Below are positions 1-11,557 of a DNA stretch of 64,000 nucleotides, in pieces; the stretch's first letter is position 1; the number at the start of each line of letters is the position of its first letter. The translations under genes were made by a program, and so were the position numbers. This DNA is from Exophiala sp. HKRS030. Its lineage: Eukaryota > Ascomycota > Eurotiomycetes > Chaetothyriales > Herpotrichiellaceae. The stretch covers positions 1,550,001-1,614,000 of the forward strand of contig JAHWDD010000005.1 in NCBI GenBank assembly GCA_023897205.1, written 5' to 3'. A model generated the notes under the pieces. The model was not told the origin of the DNA and did no database searches. It was given only the letters and a program-made list of their open reading frames with translations.

Positions 1-423
1 TGAAGATCCATGGATACTTCCACATAGATTTTATGCCTCCAGTGTTTTCATGCCTCGTACTCAGCGACGAGGCTGAAACCTGACATTTCATCAGGCTGTG
101 GGTAGCCAAATGTCCCGCACTAATCCACATGTGGCTAGCCACTCGGTTCGGGAAAACTGCCCCGGAGCAGATCGCGAGTGGTAATTTTTTCAGCGTTGCC
201 TCCCCCACCATCATTCGAGCATCACGTAGTGGGAATTTTGAGAAATTTCGAAATTTCAACAGATTGTCTGGGGGTACGACGACACACTAGTACTTCGTAC
301 AATATCCCTTGTGGAGGCACAAGTAGCACACTTCTTCCAGCTTACTTTCCCTTCCTTGCAGTAACAGCTCTCCTCTGCCTGGTGCCCGGCTCACAACTCA
401 GTTCAATCCCGTTATCCACAACC
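1..423. other. Promoter-side flank of the purine gene
   Basis: No coding exon recognised. The last 100 bases before the ATG at 424 are pyrimidine-rich, as in many fungal leaders. Confidence 0.5.
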
Positions 424-2396
424 ATGGCCTCTCAGAAAATCGGTATGTCATACTTGCCACCATACCAAATGTTGCTGTCCAGTTAGAACAGTCAGCCAGA
501 CTGACCCCTTTTAGCTATATTATCTGTCTACGACAAAACGGGTCTGCTCGACCTTGCAAAAGGCCTCATCAAGAACAATGTCCGCCTTTTGGCTTCCGGC
601 GGCACTGCAAAGTTGATTCGAGAAGCAGGCTTCCCCGTCGAGTACGGGCTCTACTGTTACTGTATGGATACAGACCACTGATGACTCTACAGGGATGTGT
701 CCGCTATTACAAAGGCACCTGAGATGCTTTCAGGTCGAGTCAAGACTCTTCATCCTGCCGTCCATGCAGGTATCTTGGCTCGAGATCTTGCTTCCGACGA
801 AAAGGACCTCGCAGACCAAAACATCAACAAGGTCGATTTCGTCGTCTGCAACCTCTATCCCTTCAAGGACACCGTTGCTAAGATCAACGTTACCATTCCT
901 GAAGCAGTCGAGGAGATCGACATCGGGGGTGTCACCCTCATCAGAGCTGCCGCCAAGAACCACACTCGAGTAACGATACTCAGCGATCCGGCAGACTACC
1001 CCAACTTCCTACAAGAACTCGACGCAGGAGACATCGCCACAGAAACTCGCCAGCAATACGCTCTCAAGGCTTTCGAGCACACGGCCGATTACGATGCCGC
1101 CATTTCCGACTTCTTCCGCAAGCAATATGCCTCTAACGGCGTTCAACAGTTGTCGCTTCGCTATGGTGCCAATCCCCATCAGAAACCTGCAGCTGCATTC
1201 GTACGCAACGGCAACTTGCCATTCAAGGTATTAGGAGGCTCGCCCGGCTACATCAACCTTCTTGACTGCCTGAACGCCTGGCCCCTTGTGAAAGAACTCA
1301 AACAAGCCCTTGGCCTCCCTGCAGCAGCAAGTTTCAAACACGTGTCCCCGGCTGGAGCTGCTATCGGCGTACCCCTCAATGAGAAGGAACGCAGGGTCTA
1401 CATGGTAGACGACATCGAGGGTATTGAATCTTCGGGGCTTGCCCAAGCATACGCACGAGCCCGGGGCGCAGACCGAATGTCCAGCTTTGGCGATGTCATA
1501 GCCCTTTCCGACAAGTGTGACGTCCCAACAGCAAAGATCATCTCTCGCGAGGTTTCTGACGGTGTGATTGCACCTGACTATGAACCTGCAGCACTCGAAA
1601 TCCTCAAGAAGAAGAAGGCGGGCAAATACCTGGTCCTGCAGATGGACGACAGCTACGAGCCTCCTGCACAGGAAGTTCGGACCGTTTATGGCGTCCAGCT
1701 TACACAAGGACGTAACGATGTCAAGATTTCCCCCAACGAGACCTTTAAATCAGTCATCCGCCCCAAGAATGGTCCCCAGTTATCGGACTCGGCTCTCCGT
1801 GACCTCACAGTTGCCACCATTGCCGTCAAGTACACACAGTCCAACTCGGTCTGCTATGCGTTAAACGGTCAAGTCATCGGGCTTGGTGCCGGCCAGCAAA
1901 GTCGGATTCATTGTACGCGGTTGGCTGGAGACAAGGCAGACAATTGGTGGATGCGCTTCCATGAGCGCACTCTGTCAATACAGTGGGCCAAAGGTGTAAA
2001 ACGGCCCGAGAAGTCCAACGCCATCGACATGCTGTGTTCAGGTCAAGTTCCACCGCAGAGTGAATTCGAAACGAAAGACTACGAGCGCAACTTTGCCGAA
2101 GGAGCCGTGCCCAAACCCTTCACTCCAGAGGAGCGAAGACAGTGGCTTGATAAGCTGAGTGAAGTGGCCGTCTCCAGCGACGCCTTTGTAAGTCCTCTAG
2201 ACTCCAACTCCATCCGTGGTTCGACGCTAACAGACGACAGTTCCCATTCGTAGACAATGTCTACAGAGCAGCGAGATCTGGTGTCAAGTATGTCGCAGCA
2301 CCTCTCGGAAGCCAAAATGATCCTGCAGTACTAGATACTGCAGAGAACCTGGGTATTAGCTTTATCGAGCAGTCGACGCGGTTATTCCATCACTGA
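424..2396 (+). CDS. ADE16/ADE17: Bifunctional AICAR transformylase / IMP cyclohydrolase
   Basis: Last two steps of de novo purine synthesis: formylation of AICAR by 10-formyl-THF, then ring closure to IMP, in the cytosol. Model: join(424..442, 515..641, 693..2187, 2241..2396), 598 aa, close to the yeast enzymes. The N-terminal MGS-like cyclohydrolase domain shows the [14 protein letters not shown] and LLASGGTAK motifs and [15 protein letters not shown]; the transformylase domain contains [11 protein letters not shown] (catalytic Lys-His) and the conserved [18 protein letters not shown] stretch. The C-terminus ends in a conserved -RLFHH. The three introns are 72, 51 and 53 nt with GT..AG ends, and the frame is kept at each junction. 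The start is the first ATG, giving MASQKIAIL. Identification is secure; splice sites are read by eye. Confidence 0.96.
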
Positions 2397-2837
2397 GCAT
2401 GCATGGACAATGAGATACTGCCTGGATACGGCTGGTGGGCGTCCTGGGTAAGATGACCTTTTCGTTAGAACAAACATAGCCTCAGTAGCCGCTTTCAACA
2501 AGATGAGCCCCTTAAGCCATCGTCCAAGTCTAGAATTTTTCACTTGAACGTGTCATTATTTCAGCTATGAAGGGCTCCCACGAAAACCCCCAAGGCTGTG
2601 GTCACGTGAAAATGTAGGATATAACCGTCTGGTGCCGTCAAAGTTTTCCCGGCTAAAACCGATAAAAACAACTCCCGGCCTTTTTAGTATCTTGACGCCT
2701 CGATCACTCTGGTAGTCCCTCTCAAAGTCTCACAGCGATCTGTTGAAGCCGTTCGGAGCGGTCTCAGATTGAATGCAGCCGTATAATCACGAAGGGGTGG
2801 CTCAACTTTGAGACGTGAATCGAGAAACCCTGCCGAC
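2397..2837. other. Intergenic, purine gene to Zn2Cys6 gene
   Basis: No gene seen. It holds a perfect TCACGTGA palindrome at 2602-2609 about 230 bases upstream of the next start codon. Confidence 0.5.
2602..2609. promoter_or_regulatory. TCACGTGA palindrome (E-box type)
   Basis: Exact 8-bp palindrome in the promoter of the Zn2Cys6 gene at 2838. CACGTG cores are bound by bHLH factors of the Cbf1/Pho4/SREBP type in fungi. Binding here is inference only. A second perfect copy lies at 18202-18209. Confidence 0.35.
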
Positions 2838-4952
2838 ATGTCTTCTCCGGCCTCACCGGAGAAGCCCAGACACCGAGTCAGAGCATTCAAAGCGTGCCAG
2901 CGCTGCAATCAAAGAAAGGTAAAATGTGATGCTGCGCAGACCGGATTACCATGTACCAGATGCAAAGTTGACGGCGCCCAAGGTTGCGCGTTCATCTCTT
3001 CACGTCGAGGCACATACGATCGCTGGCGTTCGGTAAAGGCGCGGGCCCGAACGCCTCAGTCAAACTCGACGGCAGAGACCCGAGTGGAAAGTACATCTCC
3101 TGACGCAGGCCAAATTGAAGGCGGCTCGCCCAATACACAGCTTGCAAGCACTGTACCACCAGCTTCCGCAAGGAGCAATACTCTGGCTCTCGGCTTCGAG
3201 AACTTCTTGAGGCAAGGAGGCAGAGACGCCGAAGGGTTGGTTGGTAAATACGGACTGGTCTTGCTCGGAGACTCTTCTCCTCTTACTTTCGCGCTGAAGG
3301 AGCTACAGTCTGACAAGAGGGACAAACCGAGCGGGAACACCTCCGAAGCAGTCGACACGGATCTGCATGTTACATCCAGCCGGTCGGGTCATCCATCGCA
3401 TCTGACGGCCGCCGATTTGAACTATCTGCACTCCAAAGGAGCCTTGACGGCACCTACGACTGAGTGTCTGGATGCCTTGATCCAAGTCTTCATCGAAAAA
3501 TTCTACCCATTATGCTCCATCGTCGACAGATCCGAATTCGTGCGGCAGCACCATTCGCGTAGCCTACCGTGGATCCTGTTGCAATCGGCCTGCCTCATCG
3601 GCGCCACCTACAGCGACGCATCGATATTGAAAAAAGCCGGCTTCAAGTCCAGACAAGCGGCGCGCCGCTTCTTCTACGACAAGGCCAAAGTGCTGTACGA
3701 TGTTGGCTATGAAACAAATAGCGTCGTCCTGCTGCAGTCTATAGTGATGCTGACGTACTGGGGTCCCGACTTGAAAGGGTACTGGAACCCCTGCTCCTGG
3801 GTCGGAGTGGCCGTGACTATAGCCGAGTCGCTAGGTATCCACCGTTCGGCAGGATACTCTACCCTCCACAAGGACAAAGGCCTGCTTCGAAGATTGTGGT
3901 GGATGATCGCTGTAAGAGACGCGTATTGCGGCACCCTCCTTGGGCGACCTTTCAGGGTGAATATGAGTCACTCTGACGGACCCATGTTGACGTTTGACGA
4001 CTTTGGTCCTGAAGACCGCCCGACGACGACAACCAACAACCCCGACTCCGATGACCAAGCTACACTCTACATGCATTATCAGATCCAACTGGCGAAACTG
4101 TCGCTTATTCTGCGCAGGATCGTCAACACCCGTTTCAATGTCGGTCTCGACTCCACGACCCCTCAGGCTCTGCGGGATCTTTTGGGCCAATGGCGCCATG
4201 AGTTGCCTGCGGTGATGACATGGTCAGACCACGGCAGTTCGAGCTCGATATTCTCCGAGTGTCTCAAGATCTTGTACCACCACCATCTCATCCTCATATA
4301 CCTCTCTCGCGGTGACGGAGGGACGGGGCCAGCTTCGGCCGGACTCGCCAACATGGAAGTCCCCATGTCCGAAATCGCCGAGTCGGCCGCTCAGACCATA
4401 GCTTCGACGTCGCTCAGCTTGATGACGAGGTCGATGGTTCATTCTCTACCTCAAGAGGTTTTCCCTGCCTTCTTCGTGGCCGGGATCGTCTTCTTCCGCC
4501 TCATCCGCAGGTCTCCGTCGTTGATCGCACAACTGGGTCAGGCCGCCCTCGACAATTGCCAGATAGTCCTCAACGAGGTGCGCGATTGTTGGGAACCCGC
4601 GTTCTGGGGCATGCGCATCTTCGAGTTTCTCCTCGCCGGGCTCAACAAGAAGAATCACAACAACGGTCTCGCCGAAAAACAAGACCTGACGGTTGTATCG
4701 TCGAGCGAGACCGTCGGACCAGATCTACAACGACAGATGTTGGACGAAACGCCCACCACCCAGGACCATTTCGCTTTGCAGAACGCGGTCGAAATGGGCC
4801 CGGCAATCCACAACCTGCGAAATGCGGCGCAGCAAGACACGCTTCTCACGACGCAATTGTACGATCGGTTCCTTGACCCGGACAACTATTTCATCATGCC
4901 CACGTCTCTGGCTGACCAGGATATCATCGATTTCGACATGCCACAGTGGTGA
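2838..4952 (+). CDS. Zn2Cys6 transcription factor with fungal-specific MHR domain
   Basis: Single-exon gene, 704 aa. The ATG at 2838 (MSSPASPEKP) is preferred because the open frame upstream starts only at a TTG. The N-terminal binuclear cluster has six cysteines, CQRCNQRKVKC then CTRC and a last Cys, followed by the basic SSRRGTYDR linker seen in the CTF1/FarA-like regulators. The middle homology region lies at about residues 210-430 (ESLGIHRSAG, RRLWWMIAVRDAYCGTLLGRP). Expected to be nuclear and to bind CGG-type sites. It converges on the ACC deaminase gene, with 84 bp between the stop codons, so it may regulate it, but this is only a neighbourhood argument. The CTF1/Far relationship (fatty-acid or cutin response) is tentative. 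Confidence 0.9.
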   Translation: MSSPASPEKPRHRVRAFKACQRCNQRKVKCDAAQTGLPCTRCKVDGAQGCAFISSRRGTYDRWRSVKARARTPQSNSTAETRVESTSPDAGQIEGGSPNTQLASTVPPASARSNTLALGFENFLRQGGRDAEGLVGKYGLVLLGDSSPLTFALKELQSDKRDKPSGNTSEAVDTDLHVTSSRSGHPSHLTAADLNYLHSKGALTAPTTECLDALIQVFIEKFYPLCSIVDRSEFVRQHHSRSLPWILLQSACLIGATYSDASILKKAGFKSRQAARRFFYDKAKVLYDVGYETNSVVLLQSIVMLTYWGPDLKGYWNPCSWVGVAVTIAESLGIHRSAGYSTLHKDKGLLRRLWWMIAVRDAYCGTLLGRPFRVNMSHSDGPMLTFDDFGPEDRPTTTTNNPDSDDQATLYMHYQIQLAKLSLILRRIVNTRFNVGLDSTTPQALRDLLGQWRHELPAVMTWSDHGSSSSIFSECLKILYHHHLILIYLSRGDGGTGPASAGLANMEVPMSEIAESAAQTIASTSLSLMTRSMVHSLPQEVFPAFFVAGIVFFRLIRRSPSLIAQLGQAALDNCQIVLNEVRDCWEPAFWGMRIFEFLLAGLNKKNHNNGLAEKQDLTVVSSSETVGPDLQRQMLDETPTTQDHFALQNAVEMGPAIHNLRNAAQQDTLLTTQLYDRFLDPDNYFIMPTSLADQDIIDFDMPQW

Positions 4953-5036
4953 TGGAGAAAGAGTTAGAGTCGGGCACAAGCCATGGACAACGTGCGAGTG
5001 CTACTATTGCTGCTACTACGGCTACTAATCCTGTTA

Positions 5037-6098
5037 TCACTGTTGTATGTCCGAGTATGCGTTCAACGCCATCTGCCCACCCAAATGCGCATAGAGCACC
5101 CGACTCCCTTCGGATATCTCTCCACGCTTGATCAGATCCATCATGCCGGCCAAGCTCTTGCCCTCGTAGACAGGGTCAGTGATGAAGGCCTCGGTGCGCG
5201 CTGCGAACCTCATGGCCTCGAGTGTGGCTTTATCCGCGATGCCGTAGCATCCAGCATGGTAGCGCGTATCTAGAATTACGTCCTCCTCCGATAAATCGTC
5301 CTCGCTCAGTCCAATCTTGGCGGCAGTCTGTTTCGCGATGCGGAGGACCTGGTCAAACGTCTGTTGCGGTGTCGCACTGGCATCGATGCCGATGACCTTG
5401 CGCGGGGGAGATTGTCCGCGTTTCTCGAGAAGTTTGAATCCAGCAATCATTCCGGCGAATGTCGAGCCTGTCACGGCGCACACGATGACGGTGTCGAAGA
5501 ATGTGCCCATCTGCGTCTCTTGGGCGCGTACTTCGAACGCCCAACGAGCAAAACCTAGACCGCCTAATGGATGGTCCGAAGCGCCGGCCGGGATGTAGTA
5601 CGGCTTACCACCTTGGTCAATTACCTTTTGCGTGAGAGTTTGCAAGGTCTGCTTGTGTTCGATGCCGAAAGTGGACGGGTCGAGATTGACATCCGCGCCC
5701 ATGAGTCGGGACAACTGGATGTTGCCGACCTTGTCGTATCCTGGATCGTTGTGGGCAACCCAATTCTCCTGGACCAGGGCAGCCTTAAGCCCAAGGTGTG
5801 CGGCCACGGCAGCGACTTGTCTGGTGTGGTTGGATTGTACGCCACCTATCGAGACAAGGGTGTCACGTCCCTGGTTCAGTGCTTCGGCCGCCAGGTATTC
5901 GAGCTTGCGAGTTTTGTTCCCGCCAAAGGCGAGCGCGGAGTTGAGATCCTCGCGTTTCGCATAGATAGTGACTTTGTTGCCGAGACCAAGAGAGAGGCGC
6001 TCGAGTGTATGAATAGGTGATGGTCCCAGGAGCAAAGGCTGGCGGGGGATCTCCGAGAACGGCGACGGAAGTTCCACGTCAACAACAAGGCCAGCCAT
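5037..6098 (-). CDS. 1-aminocyclopropane-1-carboxylate (ACC) deaminase
   Basis: PLP enzyme (fold type II) that opens ACC, the plant ethylene precursor, to 2-oxobutyrate and ammonia; cytosolic. One exon, 353 aa, the family's usual length. The PLP lysine is Lys62 in GGNKTRK. Ser89 (QSNHTR), Tyr311-Glu312 (DPVYEGKS) and Leu339 (AHLGG) sit at the positions matching bacterial Lys51, Ser78, Tyr294/Glu295 and Leu322. The Glu/Leu pair separates true ACC deaminases from D-cysteine desulfhydrases of the same fold. Fungal copies are known in plant-associated and endogenous ACC-metabolising species, and the family is patchy in fungi. It converges with the Zn2Cys6 gene at 2838. No intron, which would suit an acquired gene but proves nothing. 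Confidence 0.93.
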   Translation of the reverse strand: MAGLVVDVELPSPFSEIPRQPLLLGPSPIHTLERLSLGLGNKVTIYAKREDLNSALAFGGNKTRKLEYLAAEALNQGRDTLVSIGGVQSNHTRQVAAVAAHLGLKAALVQENWVAHNDPGYDKVGNIQLSRLMGADVNLDPSTFGIEHKQTLQTLTQKVIDQGGKPYYIPAGASDHPLGGLGFARWAFEVRAQETQMGTFFDTVIVCAVTGSTFAGMIAGFKLLEKRGQSPPRKVIGIDASATPQQTFDQVLRIAKQTAAKIGLSEDDLSEEDVILDTRYHAGCYGIADKATLEAMRFAARTEAFITDPVYEGKSLAGMMDLIKRGEISEGSRVLYAHLGGQMALNAYSDIQQ

Positions 6099-6431
6099 TT
6101 TATCGTATATCCTCCTGGTAACTGTTCAAGTTTTAAGGGGAGCAATGAATATTATATTCCAGATGATCTTTTTCTGCTGAAGGGTGAGGGTGCAGTGATG
6201 AAGAGACAGGTTATCAACAACATTTTATACCGAAGAAAGAAGAGGGTCACCACCTCTTCGAGCCAATAGCCGTGCGAATTTACCGTCGGGAATAAGGATA
6301 GGGTCGATAACATCTGAGTGATCCTCAGCAAACTCGGAGTGAAGAGCTACTCCGGCAGAAAGACTCCCAAACGAAGTATTATCATATTGATGGCAAGTCT
6401 GGGAGCGAAAATGGTCGATGCTCTACCTCTG
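6099..6431. other. Promoter region of the ACC deaminase gene
   Basis: 333 bases between the ACC deaminase start and the DUF6314-like stop, both on the minus strand. It must hold the deaminase promoter; no further gene seen. Confidence 0.5.
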
Positions 6432-7058
6432 TCAGGTCCTTGTGAAGGTTGTCTCGATGATTTGATCTTTTTTGGGTCCGCGGACTTCATGCATCATGCT
6501 CCAAGACAAAAGACCGGCGGAGGTATGGTCCTTCGATGACAGATTGAAGCTGTAGGAGCTGCTGTAGTAGTCGTCGACACAGAGATGACCACCCGATCCT
6601 TGTAGGACAATGGGGGTTTCTGGGTTGTCGCTGCTGCTGCTGCCGCCGTCGTCCTCCCGTACAACATCGACAGAGTGGAAGAGATAGTCGATGAGACTGG
6701 TGCCTGGTTTGGTGAACCAGATACTCATCGACACCTTGTCGTCGGATTCTTGTAGACGCCAAATATACTTGCGCGAGAATGGGAATTTTGGCACGTTTGT
6801 TGTGGTTTGACCTACGCTTGGAAGGCCCATCTCGAACTCGCCTTCTTCATGGTACAGGAGCTCAGCATCGGCAATTTGCAGCTTGCCGTCTGCATCGAGG
6901 ACTGGGGATGGCTGTTTGTGTGTGAAGGTGGCATTCCCTTCGCACCGACCCGACGGCTCTGATGGATGTCCACCTTGTAACTTGCGACTGAGATGCCAGG
7001 TACCGCGGAGATCACGGAAAAGACGCCGTATCAGCGCCGAGTCGGGCTGGGTCGTCAT
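6432..7058 (-). CDS. DUF6314-like protein
   Basis: Single exon, 208 aa. Pattern typical of DUF6314: an N-terminal RGTWHLSR block, GEFEMG and FSRKYIWR strands, FHSVDVV, HLCVDDYY, and a C-terminal VRGPKKDQIIETTFTR. The family is small and soluble, probably a lipocalin-like beta barrel by its alternating strands, with no known reaction. An extra Asp/Ser-rich loop (DGGSSSSDNP, near residue 145) is the main deviation. It is divergent from the Zn2Cys6 gene at 7575 and tandem with the ACC deaminase. The name rests on motif memory, not a search. Confidence 0.75.
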   Translation of the reverse strand: MTTQPDSALIRRLFRDLRGTWHLSRKLQGGHPSEPSGRCEGNATFTHKQPSPVLDADGKLQIADAELLYHEEGEFEMGLPSVGQTTTNVPKFPFSRKYIWRLQESDDKVSMSIWFTKPGTSLIDYLFHSVDVVREDDGGSSSSDNPETPIVLQGSGGHLCVDDYYSSSYSFNLSSKDHTSAGLLSWSMMHEVRGPKKDQIIETTFTRT

Positions 7059-7574
7059 AGCAGATTCGTAGCGGAGATGTTTGTATTGTTAAGACCAGTA
7101 ATAAGTCTTGGCGACATGTCTTGACTGCTTGATGGGATTGAGGGCGCGATCACTGGCTGAATTCAACATCAAGTGTACGTAGGTACAAGATATACGAGGA
7201 GTAATGATTTCAGTCCAGTCTAATTTTAGGCGGCGCTAGGGTGACTTAGGCTCTGGCAATGCCAATGATACGGTATGATACGCTGCCCCGTCTCCCACAT
7301 GGCGCATGGTACGGTAAGTAAACGCGATACAGTTGTGATTAGTGCCCGCTAAACTGGAGGGGCGGAACTTAGCGATACGTCACTGACTGCACAGTGGTTG
7401 ATAGTTTAATGAATCTTCTCCTCCTTCGGATGCTCGGCCAGCTTCGTCTGTAGATCACCCTCAGTCTTCCACTAACCTGGGAAATCTTCCCTGGGAAATT
7501 TCGTCCCTCTTTATCTAGGGGCTGCAGCAAATCCGATACACACACATGGTTCCGGAAAGACCGCCAGACTGATC
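7059..7574. other. Divergent promoter, DUF6314 gene and Zn2Cys6 gene
   Basis: 516 bases between two genes that start in opposite directions. No exon recognised. Regulators can control a divergent neighbour, but nothing here proves it. Confidence 0.5.
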
Positions 7575-10401
7575 ATGCCTGATCCCGAAGACAGGTTCCA
7601 GGACGCGCAACTTACCGACACCGAAGCACAGTCGACCCCCAGTAACAAACGGCGCAAACGGGCTGTGAGGGCATGCGACGAATGTCGCTTCCGCAAAGTC
7701 AAGTAAGCATTGGACCTCACGAAGTATTGTCGTGCTTTGTGATTGGTAATTGACCATGTAACATAGATGTGACGGTCTCACTCCTTGTGAGCCGTGTCGA
7801 CAGAGCGAGAGACGTAGGTATACGAACTTTGTGATGACTCGGCCCTTTTACGCTTTCGTTGACAGTTTTTTTTTGGCAGTGTGTACATATACCTCGACTA
7901 TTTCGCGAAATACCGATCCCCGTCTCCGGGCTAGGATCCTCGAGGATCGTTTGCGCATTGTTCGCGCAAAGTTGGAACAGATCAAACTTGGGAAGTTGTC
8001 CATCGAAGATGCCGACCTCGATGCGGTGCTCAACACTCGCGATGGGGGCCTTCTGGCTTCCGACGATCATCCCACAGAGGAAGCATCGCCCCCTGACGAA
8101 CAGAGCAAAGGCCCCAAGCTGGACAGTATGATGAGTCGGTACGGCCGTCTCGAATCCGATGACCCATGGGCAGCGCCGTTTTATGGCGCTCCCTCGGGGG
8201 CTGCATTTCTGCACCGACTGCATGAGTTCTTTGGCAACGAGAATGGCTCCCCAACGAGGTCAAACAACTCGTCCCCCTCTGCCATCTCTCTGCTCTTCGA
8301 TGCTCCTCTTCCTACCGACGGGTCTCTCGACATTGCGCCGCCGATTGCCCCTTTGCTGCCGCATCGTCCGACTGCCGTGGCTCTGGTATCTGTGGTTCTT
8401 GCACACGCATATCCCATATTCTTGTTTTTGCACGAGCCGACATTCCACGAGATGGTGGACCGGATCTACACCAAGGACCCTGTCCAGTACGACCGCGACG
8501 ACCGTGCTTTCCTTCCCTTGTTCTTGCTCGTCATGGGCCTTGGCTACCTGTTCAGTCAGTCAGAACATCAGAAATATGGGTGTCGACAGGCCGTTAGCCA
8601 AGCGTAAGAGTTGTTGCCATCTTGGTCAATGGATGTTCTGCTAATAGTGAAACGCAGGATGAGACATTATCTAGCGGCTCGCAAGATGGTTGACATCACA
8701 ACCTGTCGAGACCTTCGCTCGTTGCAAATCCTGCTGTGTTATACTCTTTTCCTCATTTCCACAGCAAGAATGGCATCCGCGCATGCCTTCCTGAGCTTGG
8801 CCTGCTCATCCGCGTTGAGATTGGGTCTCCATCATAGATCAACTCACGATGCTACAATCACTCGCCGAGACCGCGACACGAGGAGAAAAATCTTTTGGAC
8901 CATCATCAAGCTGGACATGTATCTCAGTGCCGTTCTAGGTCTCCCAGCAATGATTGACCTACAAGATGTTGATCCCGCCATCGACTTGACATTGAACGAA
9001 GCCATTCACGAGGCTACGTCAGGGCTCCCAAGTCGTGAGGCCGTCCTTCTCGGCGGCTCGGCTAAACACTTGGAGATTATGCGTATCATCTCAAAAGCCA
9101 TCAAAACATTATATCCCATGCCATCCACGACGATCGAGACTCCTGGCAAAAGCGGGAATATTTCGATAAGTCTTCGAAGCTTGGAAGAAATCGAGGCCCA
9201 ATTTCGCACTTGGGGAGACAGCACTTCAGAGCTCTTGGCCAAGGGAGATGATGGTTCACCGGACTTCATACGGTTAGTATAGCATGTCTCGTCAAACAAC
9301 TTCCTTTGTATCGCTAACATGGAAAAACAGGCTTAAGTTCGAGTTGGAGATGACATCTTTCTTCGGCAAGATTGTGCTTTACCGTCCTTTTCTACATTAT
9401 CTAGCTAAGTCTTCCGATGGCCTACCGACAGCCCAAAAGGCCTCGCAGCGCGCGCTTTTGTGCATCAGGATTGCCTCGACGGCGATCACTCGATCTGAGA
9501 CTATACAGCAGCTCGGTTTATTACCTCCAGCATCCTGGACTACCATATACACAATCTTCCTCTCTGTAGCCTGTCTGATTTTCCTCATTGCAACCAGAGA
9601 CGGCCCCAAAAATCCCATCGAGGCATGGCGGAAGGCAGAAAGTGGCATACGCTTGCTGGCATCAACGACGTGCCACGAGACAGGCTCAAAGCAGTGCCTG
9701 GGAATTTTGAAGGTGAGATGGGCCTTGTCAAACCAAGTGTGGGCATCAGACTGATCTTTTTTTCTCTCTAGGAACTTGTCCGCTGTCTGTCACACAATGT
9801 GGATTTTGATGTATCCGCCATAGAGGCATCTACCAGGCGGGTATGCTCATCCAACAGTCCGATGGACCAGTTTGGAGTTCGTGGAGACGTGACTGGAATG
9901 CACCCTCCCTTGCAGAATGTAGCTGCGTTCTCCCACTCGGCTGCACCGCACAGAGTTGAGAACCAAAACTTTGGTGTGCCCGGGCAATGGCAAATGACAG
10001 AGTCGCACATGCGCCTCCAAGGCCAACCAATGCCCAATAATATGCAGCGGGATGACTACCAATATGACCCGACGCTTGCGCAGACCGCCCTTAGCTTCCC
10101 TGGCATGGAAAGTTCTGCATGGGAGGCCAATATACAGGACGCCACACAGGTAAATACTACCCTTTCTCTACGGCCAGTTGCAGTCACATCGTTCAAAGCA
10201 GCTGCCTCTAGCTTCCCTCATCGGCCACTCCGCATGAGCTGACTTGAAATACAGGCAACAACTGCTGCAGAGACACTCGGTGATGAATTGGTCGATGTCC
10301 CTACGTTGCAGAATTTCAGCTGGCCTCAGGAAGGCATAACGGAGAATTATTTCAGTGACATTCTTCCATCCATCGACATCACGCAGCAGGAGCAGCAGTA
10401 G
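7575..10401 (+). CDS. Zn2Cys6 transcription factor, seven exons
   Basis: Model: join(7575..7702, 7767..7813, 7880..8603, 8658..9272, 9331..9712, 9772..10149, 10255..10401), 806 aa. The zinc cluster is split by two introns and is only seen after splicing: RRKRAVRACDECRFRKVK + CDGLTPCEPCRQSER + LCTY, with spacing C-x2-C-x6-C-x5-C-x2-C-x6-C. The middle homology region covers about residues 250-470 (FLPLFLLVMGLGYLFS, ACSSALRLGLHH, RRKIFWTIIKLDMYLSAVLGLP). The C-terminal third is Gln/Asn/Met-rich and probably an activation region, ending in -ITQQEQQ. Nuclear regulator; target unknown. All six introns are 54-105 nt and every phase agrees. The third exon boundary (acceptor at 7879, after a T-run) is the least certain. 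Confidence 0.88.
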
Positions 10402-10857
10402 TTTTATGTTCTATTCGAATCTTTTTCTACGATGAGATGATCATCTATTCGGCTCGTTGTTACCCGGGGGGTGATGACACGCGACGGGAAACTTTGTACG
10501 GGGCATGGTACCTGAGCGGATGCAATTACAATTTCAAAAGCTGGGCGATATCAAAGCAGTTTCCAATTTATTTGCGTTTAGCGACGGATGGCAAAAGTTG
10601 TCTCAATAGCGGCGGTGGGAATGTTCGTGATAGGTGGTGGGCTGGTTTGCTATCGATGATGTTTCTTGCATATTTCGAAATTCTGCATTATTCTCAACTT
10701 CAAACAAGAAAGAAAAGAAAGAAACCCCAAGCGTGGGAGATGTGCGACATTTGCCTGTAGATCATTTTGAGAAGGATGGAGGTTAAGATAACCCAACTAC
10801 GAGTCTAGCATGTGTGTTGATGCATATACTCTGATGTATTCGTGACTGGAGCAAGAG

Positions 10858-10890
10858 GAGTATTAGGGAGTATTAGGGAGTATTAGGGAG
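10858..10890 (+). repeat. Tandem repeat, GAGTATTAGG x3
   Basis: Three perfect copies of a 10-bp unit followed by GAG. Each junction creates a TTAGGG hexamer, like the fungal telomere repeat, but at 10-bp rather than 6-bp period. Confidence 0.9.
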
Positions 10891-11046
10891 GGTCCTTTTC
10901 ACCCCTTACCTCAGCTAAAATGCTCCATTCTCCATACAGAATATTAGGGTCTCAGTTAACAGGTGGCCTTACAAGGATTCCTCTGGGCCCTTGACCCTCT
11001 AGTACAGGCCACTATTCAATACGCTTAAAAGAAGCTTGAATCTATG

Positions 11047-11557
11047 TACTCCGTATGAGCTTCTACTCTGTACGTATTTGTCTTGCAAGTGAGATGCACA
11101 ATCATAAATGTCTAGAGGACTCTCATACTATTATCTACTTGGAACCATCTACCATCCAACACCTCGTAACATAGCATAATTTATAGGGTCGTGACCGTAC
11201 GCTCTGAAGAGCGTCCACTCGTCATGTTACTCAACATTCGGCAGCTAATATTGCCCCAACGTCCAATTGAAGAGGCCAAATTTCCCGTCCACCCTGGATC
11301 ACTTTCAACTGATCCCTGTCAAGATTTCTGCCATCGAAATGCCTTATTTTACGTCCCGTTATTAGCGGTTCCCTTGGGATATTTTACTTGACAAGGGTCT
11401 GACGGAAGATTCTCTGCTCCCAGCCAATTCCCCGCTTTTGTCTCCCAGCATTGTTTCGATAGTCACTGCGACCCTTTCCCCCCCGTATCGTATTCCTGTC
11501 TTTCTCTCCACTGATAATGCCTCACAGTCGCTTTTTATCTGTGCTCCATACTCCGTA
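11047..11557. repeat. Pair of TACTCCGTA motifs in the CFEM gene promoter
   Basis: Exact copies at 11047-11055 and 11549-11557, with a one-mismatch copy (TACTCTGTA) at 11065. The same 9-mer recurs in other intergenic regions of the window; see the findings. Confidence 0.8.
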
